Assembly (NCBI GenBank): GCA_018399135.1
Contig: JAGYPB010000028.1
Span: 1-34,727, forward strand
Direction: 5' to 3'
Length of the DNA stretch: 34,727 bases
Source: Deltaproteobacteria bacterium
GTDB taxonomy: Bacteria; Desulfobacterota; Desulfuromonadia; Desulfuromonadales; Geopsychrobacteraceae
How positions within the stretch are numbered: the stretch's first letter is position 1; the number at the start of each line of letters is the position of its first letter. The notes under the pieces are model-generated. The model did no database searches. It was not told where the DNA came from and worked only from the letters and a program-made list of their open reading frames with translations. Shown piece after piece: positions 31,557-34,727 of the stretch. Made by a program: the position numbers and the translations under genes.

Positions 31557-32671
31557 TACCGCAATGGAATCCAGTTGAAACCCATACTGTCAAAATCCTC
31601 GTTGATTCGTTTAAATGCCGGGCCCCCGTTGAGGAAGGTGCTGATTTCTTCGGCTATAAACATGGGGTCGATATCGGCAAAGCGTTCCGGGTAAAGGACA
31701 CTGCCAATAAAGTAGCTGTTGGCAAAAACCGATTCAAAGTTGGTGTTATAAAAGTTGTAGGGGAAAACGCCATGAACTCGGCCGGATTGCACGGCGGTCA
31801 TGGCCTGATAAACAGTATCGGTGGCTAATTGCTCTAACCCGTTGGCGCTGGCGGGAAGACTGGTGCAGGCAATATCCAGAAAGATGATCTCCGGATCCCA
31901 CAGCAGTAGTTGTTCTTTAGCAACAGTGGCGTGAGCAAAATTGGATTCGCCTGCGCCAAGCTCCTGAGCAACGTTGCGTGCTCTTAAAAACACGAAAGGA
32001 GCATAGTCAGGTTCGGTGGAGGCAAAGCCGTGTCCACCGCGCATAGCCAGCCCTCCTATGTAGGTTGACGGACGATCTTTGTCGGCGATGCCGGCAACGC
32101 GTTGTTCCAGATCAGTTTGCAGTTGGTCAAAAAAATCAATCACTTGTATAGCACGTTGTTCTAGTCCCAACACTTGTCCCATGATTTGCAGAGTCTGATT
32201 CAGCTCTTCTCGTCCGTTTGTCAGATTGCCATAACCCAGGGCGACAACAGGGATACCGGTTTTGGTTTGTAAGCTGTCAACGCCACCATCACGTGGAGCA
32301 TTGACCTTAAAGATGACCTGGGGTTGGGGATCCAGACCGGCGATCAACTCCGGGTTGTCGAAGCCGCGAAATTCACCAAAGAGAGGAAAATCGGTCAGTT
32401 GTGGATGATTAACTGCATAGGGACGGGCGTCGACAGAAAAAGGCAGCGCACCTTTTTCGGCGCTGTCGACACCCACAACCCGATCCTGTCCGTACAGATA
32501 GACCAGCAGACGCAGACAGCCGGAGCCGGAGCAGATGACCCGGTCGACCTGGGTCGGGATGCTGATCTGGCGACCGAGGAAGTCGGTCATGGTGCGGGTT
32601 GACGAGGTGGCCTGGATCAGGGTTGCCGATCCCAGCAGTAGAAAACACAGCCAGAAGACGATCACGCGCAT
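31556..32671 (-). CDS. periplasmic substrate-binding protein, class III (Fec/Btu/MolA type)
   Basis: A 371-aa protein starting at ATG 32671 (MRVIVFWLCFLLLGSATLIQA, a cleavable signal peptide without a lipobox). An upstream extension to 32728 would add a lysine run encoded by an A11 tract and is not credible. The mature part opens TMTDFLGRQISIPTQVDRVICSGSGCLRLLVYL, the usual first lobe of the iron-complex/cobalamin-binding family, and includes a YAPFVFLRARN segment and a C-terminal QSGRVHGVFPYNFYNTNFE. Because it follows ModBC directly, an oxyanion ligand as in MolA is as possible as a metal chelate. Residues do not decide this. Confidence 0.85.
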   Translation of the reverse strand: MRVIVFWLCFLLLGSATLIQATSSTRTMTDFLGRQISIPTQVDRVICSGSGCLRLLVYLYGQDRVVGVDSAEKGALPFSVDARPYAVNHPQLTDFPLFGEFRGFDNPELIAGLDPQPQVIFKVNAPRDGGVDSLQTKTGIPVVALGYGNLTNGREELNQTLQIMGQVLGLEQRAIQVIDFFDQLQTDLEQRVAGIADKDRPSTYIGGLAMRGGHGFASTEPDYAPFVFLRARNVAQELGAGESNFAHATVAKEQLLLWDPEIIFLDIACTSLPASANGLEQLATDTVYQAMTAVQSGRVHGVFPYNFYNTNFESVFANSYFIGSVLYPERFADIDPMFIAEEISTFLNGGPAFKRINEDFDSMGFNWIPLR

Positions 32672-32762
32672 GATGAATCTTCCCCTTGGTGGTACGTTTT
32701 TTTTTTTCGTGCTACCAATCAGTAGCATTTCGTCCGGGGGAGGTCAATCAATTCTTCAGCAG

Positions 32763-33641
32763 TTATTCATCCAACGGCAAGATCAAGGGGTTGAATGCTT
32801 TTGATGCGATCAGGACTCTTTTTCCCACCTTCAGGCTTGTTATTTCCCGTTCACTGGCGATGACCTGGACGATGTCCTGCCCGACCAGAACATGGACAAT
32901 GTAGACGACGCCGCTGGGTTTGATGTGTACCACCTCACCGTTGAAGCGGAACTTATTGCTGATTTTTGATTGTGAAAAAACCTCTGTCGGGCTGCCGCTG
33001 CGGGTGACTTCGCCTCTGTCCAGCACAAAGACGCGGCGACTGAGGCGGAAGACCTCGCTCAGATCGTGGCTGACCAGCAGGGTGGTGGGTTGATAGCGCT
33101 GATGCAGACGCAGCAATTCATCCTGGAGTTTGAGGCGCATCTGCAGATCCAGGGCTGACAGGGGTTCGTCGAGGAGCAGGATGGTTGGCTTCAGGGCCAG
33201 GGCGCGCGCCAGGGCGACACGTTGGCGCTGGCCGCCGGAGAGTTTGTCCGGTTTGCGACCGGCCAGCTCCTGTAATCCCGCGACCTCCAGCAACTCTCCG
33301 ACGATGACACCGCGTTTTTCCCTGGGCAGGGCCAGGCCAATGTTCTCGGAGACGGTGAGATTGGGAAACAGGGCATAATCCTGAAACACCATGCCGATGG
33401 AGCGCCGGCGCGGGGATAGATTGATACGGCTGGTCGAGTCGAACCAGGGTTGGCCATTGACGACGATGGTGCCGGCGTCGGGGGTGGTCAGCCCCGCTAC
33501 CATCCTCAGCAGGGTGGTTTTGCCCGCACCTGAGGGGCCGAACAGGGTGATGAATTCCCCCTGTTCAATGATGCCGTTGAACACCAGATCCATCGGTCCT
33601 TCGGCGGTATGCAGGCGTTTGCTGACATTGACTTCAATCAT
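32763..33641 (-). CDS. modC: molybdate/tungstate ABC transporter ATPase (ModC-like)
   Basis: A 292-aa ATPase with Walker A GPSGAGKTTLLR, the Q-loop FQDYALFPN, signature LSGGQRQRVALARAL, Walker B ILLLDEPLSALD and VSHDL. A short single TOBE-like tail (about residues 232-290) is typical of ModC and related WtpC/TupC subunits, and may bind oxyanion. ATG overlaps the modB stop (ATGA). Sulfate or other anion ATPases are close relatives, but pairing with the ModB-like permease and an upstream Mop-domain gene supports molybdate or tungstate. Confidence 0.85.
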   Translation of the reverse strand: MIEVNVSKRLHTAEGPMDLVFNGIIEQGEFITLFGPSGAGKTTLLRMVAGLTTPDAGTIVVNGQPWFDSTSRINLSPRRRSIGMVFQDYALFPNLTVSENIGLALPREKRGVIVGELLEVAGLQELAGRKPDKLSGGQRQRVALARALALKPTILLLDEPLSALDLQMRLKLQDELLRLHQRYQPTTLLVSHDLSEVFRLSRRVFVLDRGEVTRSGSPTEVFSQSKISNKFRFNGEVVHIKPSGVVYIVHVLVGQDIVQVIASEREITSLKVGKRVLIASKAFNPLILPLDE

Positions 33642-34318
33642 GCCAGCTCCATACGGGCAAAGCGCCGGTTGACCATATAGACCAGTAGCAGTATGGCAAA
33701 GGTGATGGCAAACAGCACAAAGGCGTACTGGTGGGCCGTGGCATAGTCGAGGGCTTCGACCCGATCATAGATGGCAATGGAAGCCATGCGGGTTACTCCG
33801 GGGATATTGCCGCCGACCATCAGTACCACGCCGAATTCGCCGACGGTGTGGGCGAAGCTCAACACGCAGCCGGCGAGGATACCCGGTTTCATGTTGGGCA
33901 GCAGGATGGTGAACAAAGTCTTCGCCCGGGAGATCCCCAGGGTCGCGGCCGCCTCGCGCAGATTGGCAGGAATTGCGCCAAAGCCGCTTTGCAGGGGATG
34001 GATCATGAAGGGGAGGCTGAATAGTACCGAACCGACGATAACCCCTTCAAAGCTGAACACCAGCCTCAGGTTGAACCAGTTGTCGAGCCAGCCACCAACC
34101 GGATTGACCGGACTGAAGAAGACCAGCAGATAAAAACCCAGCACCGTCGGTGGCAGCACCAGGGGCATACTCACCAGGGTTTCAACGATAGCTTTAATGC
34201 GATTGCTGGTATAGGCCAACCAGTAGCTTAGAGGAATCCCTATCACCAGCAGGATGATGGTGGTGATGCCGGCCACCTGAAAAGTGAGGATCATGGTTTG
34301 GGTAAAGTCTGGGTTCAT
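33638..34318 (-). CDS. modB: molybdate/tungstate ABC transporter permease (ModB-like)
   Basis: A 226-aa membrane protein starting at MNPDFTQTMILTFQ (ATG 34318, GGAA seven bases upstream); a longer frame to 34342 lacks a site. It has about five helices. Motifs: PLVLPPTVLGFYLLVFFSP and the coupling-loop EAAATLGISRAKTLFTILLPNMKPGILAGCVLSFAHTVGEFGVVLMVGGNIPG, which is classical ModB. No ModA-type binding protein is present in the window; it may lie upstream, beyond 34727. Confidence 0.92.
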   Translation of the reverse strand: MNPDFTQTMILTFQVAGITTIILLVIGIPLSYWLAYTSNRIKAIVETLVSMPLVLPPTVLGFYLLVFFSPVNPVGGWLDNWFNLRLVFSFEGVIVGSVLFSLPFMIHPLQSGFGAIPANLREAAATLGISRAKTLFTILLPNMKPGILAGCVLSFAHTVGEFGVVLMVGGNIPGVTRMASIAIYDRVEALDYATAHQYAFVLFAITFAILLLVYMVNRRFARMELA

Positions 34319-34327
34319 AGAAGTTCC

Positions 34328-34361
34328 GTATCTGTTGAGCACAGGATCCCCAACCCTGTGC
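34328..34361 (-). repeat. second, diverged copy of the 45-bp palindrome family
   Basis: GTATCTGTTGAGCACAGG and the following CCCTGTGC align with the palindrome at 21135-21179 (28 of 34 positions). GCACAGG-N9-CCTGTGC forms a perfect 7-bp hairpin here. The distal arm is not recognisable. It lies between the Mop-domain gene and modB, ten bases before the modB start. Confidence 0.5.
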
Positions 34362-34390
34362 CATGGCGAGTTGAATAGCAGGAAATTCTT

Positions 34391-34727
34391 TTAATTTCCA
34401 GTCAATGACACTTCGTTGGCCTTGACCAGCCATTCTACCTGATCGCCGGTTTTCAACTCCATTCGTTGTGCTGAACGGCTGGTGATGATGGAAACAATCT
34501 GGTGTCCGGCACTATCGAGGGTGATCTCCGCCAGCATCCCTTCACTACGAATGCCGGCGATAGTAGCTGGAAAACGGTTGCGCAAACTGATCAGCCCACT
34601 TAAATTGCGGGCGATGGAGACTTCCGTCTCCTTGAACAGGATTTTTATTCTCTGTCCGGTTCTCAACCAGGGGCAGTGTTCGGGGGTTTCGACGATCAGT
34701 GCCGACATCCTGAAGTCTGAGGTCACG
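34391..34727 (-). CDS. Mop/TOBE-domain protein, partial (C-terminal part only)
   Basis: The frame is open to the window edge, so only the last 111-112 residues are seen. They contain RIKILFKETEVSIARN (a Mop/TOBE SARN-like motif), then IAGIRSEGMLAEITLDSAGHQIVSIITSRSAQRMELKTGDQVEWLVKANEVSL, a molybdopterin/oxyanion-binding TOBE fold. It could be the C terminus of a ModE-type regulator, another ModC-like ATPase, or a stand-alone molbindin. The GTG at 34726 is probably internal rather than a start. Position just upstream of modB supports a role in molybdate or tungstate sensing or transport. Confidence 0.75.
   Translation of the reverse strand, partial: VTSDFRMSALIVETPEHCPWLRTGQRIKILFKETEVSIARNLSGLISLRNRFPATIAGIRSEGMLAEITLDSAGHQIVSIITSRSAQRMELKTGDQVEWLVKANEVSLTGN

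Noticed and set aside
34319-34390. Molybdenum-cofactor riboswitch upstream of modB
   Set aside because: The leader is only about 72 bases and contains a dispersed palindrome rather than any recognisable Moco motif.

Overview
The window (about 34.7 kb, mid-to-high GC, dense operons on both strands) looks like the chromosome of a Gram-negative anaerobe or facultative anaerobe of the Desulfuromonas/Geobacter type. This is inferred from gene content: a GH57 glycogen/glucan locus, AmrS-type radical SAM, an orphan SagB-like enzyme, YeeE/YedE pair, paired Mod and Fec-type ABC importers and an RND pump. No rRNA, tRNA, CRISPR array, integrase or transposase was seen.

Region by region. 1-1.2 kb: a possible 41-aa membrane peptide facing a TIGR01212 radical SAM protein. 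1.4-9.3 kb: a three-gene glucan operon (GH57 enzyme; a GalT-family nucleotidyltransferase whose active site reads HSHSQ, as in ADP-glucose phosphorylase; and a 1556-aa protein fusing a GH13 amylase-like region to a complete GT5 glycogen synthase). 9.5-12.1 kb: ferric-reductase-like flavocytochrome, a 30-aa membrane microprotein with a strong ribosome binding site, and AmrS. 12.3-14.7 kb: an AT-rich, convergent type II restriction-modification pair that I read as SinI-like (GGWCC), whose methylase carries an N-terminal helix-turn-helix. 15.2-20.9 kb: a phage-type dNMP kinase, a SagB-like oxidoreductase and an RND permease with its periplasmic adaptor. 21.3-26.3 kb: alanine dehydrogenase, an acyl-CoA ligase, SfsA and TmcAL. 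26.3-29.6 kb (minus strand): a thioredoxin-CcdA fusion, ThpR and two half-size YeeE/YedE sulfur transporters behind a near-perfect AT-rich operator. 29.7-34.7 kb (minus strand): a Fec/Btu/Mol-type importer directly downstream of ModBC and a partial Mop/TOBE protein, which suggests an oxyanion (molybdate/tungstate) uptake locus.

Gaps between genes are not empty. There are at least four kinds of dispersed repeat-like element: a 138-bp element with terminal inverted repeats that supplies the stop codon of the glycogen synthase fusion; three copies of a roughly 100-150 bp element beginning TTCACC and ending GGTGAA; a 45-bp palindrome nested inside one of those copies, with a second diverged copy at 34.3 kb; and a 200-bp element with TIRs and a C9T9 tract beside the restriction-modification island.

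Most striking items: the GH13-GT5 fusion with its GalT-like partner, the nested repeats, the thioredoxin-first CcdA fusion next to the YeeE pair, and the tandem Mod/Fec transport locus.
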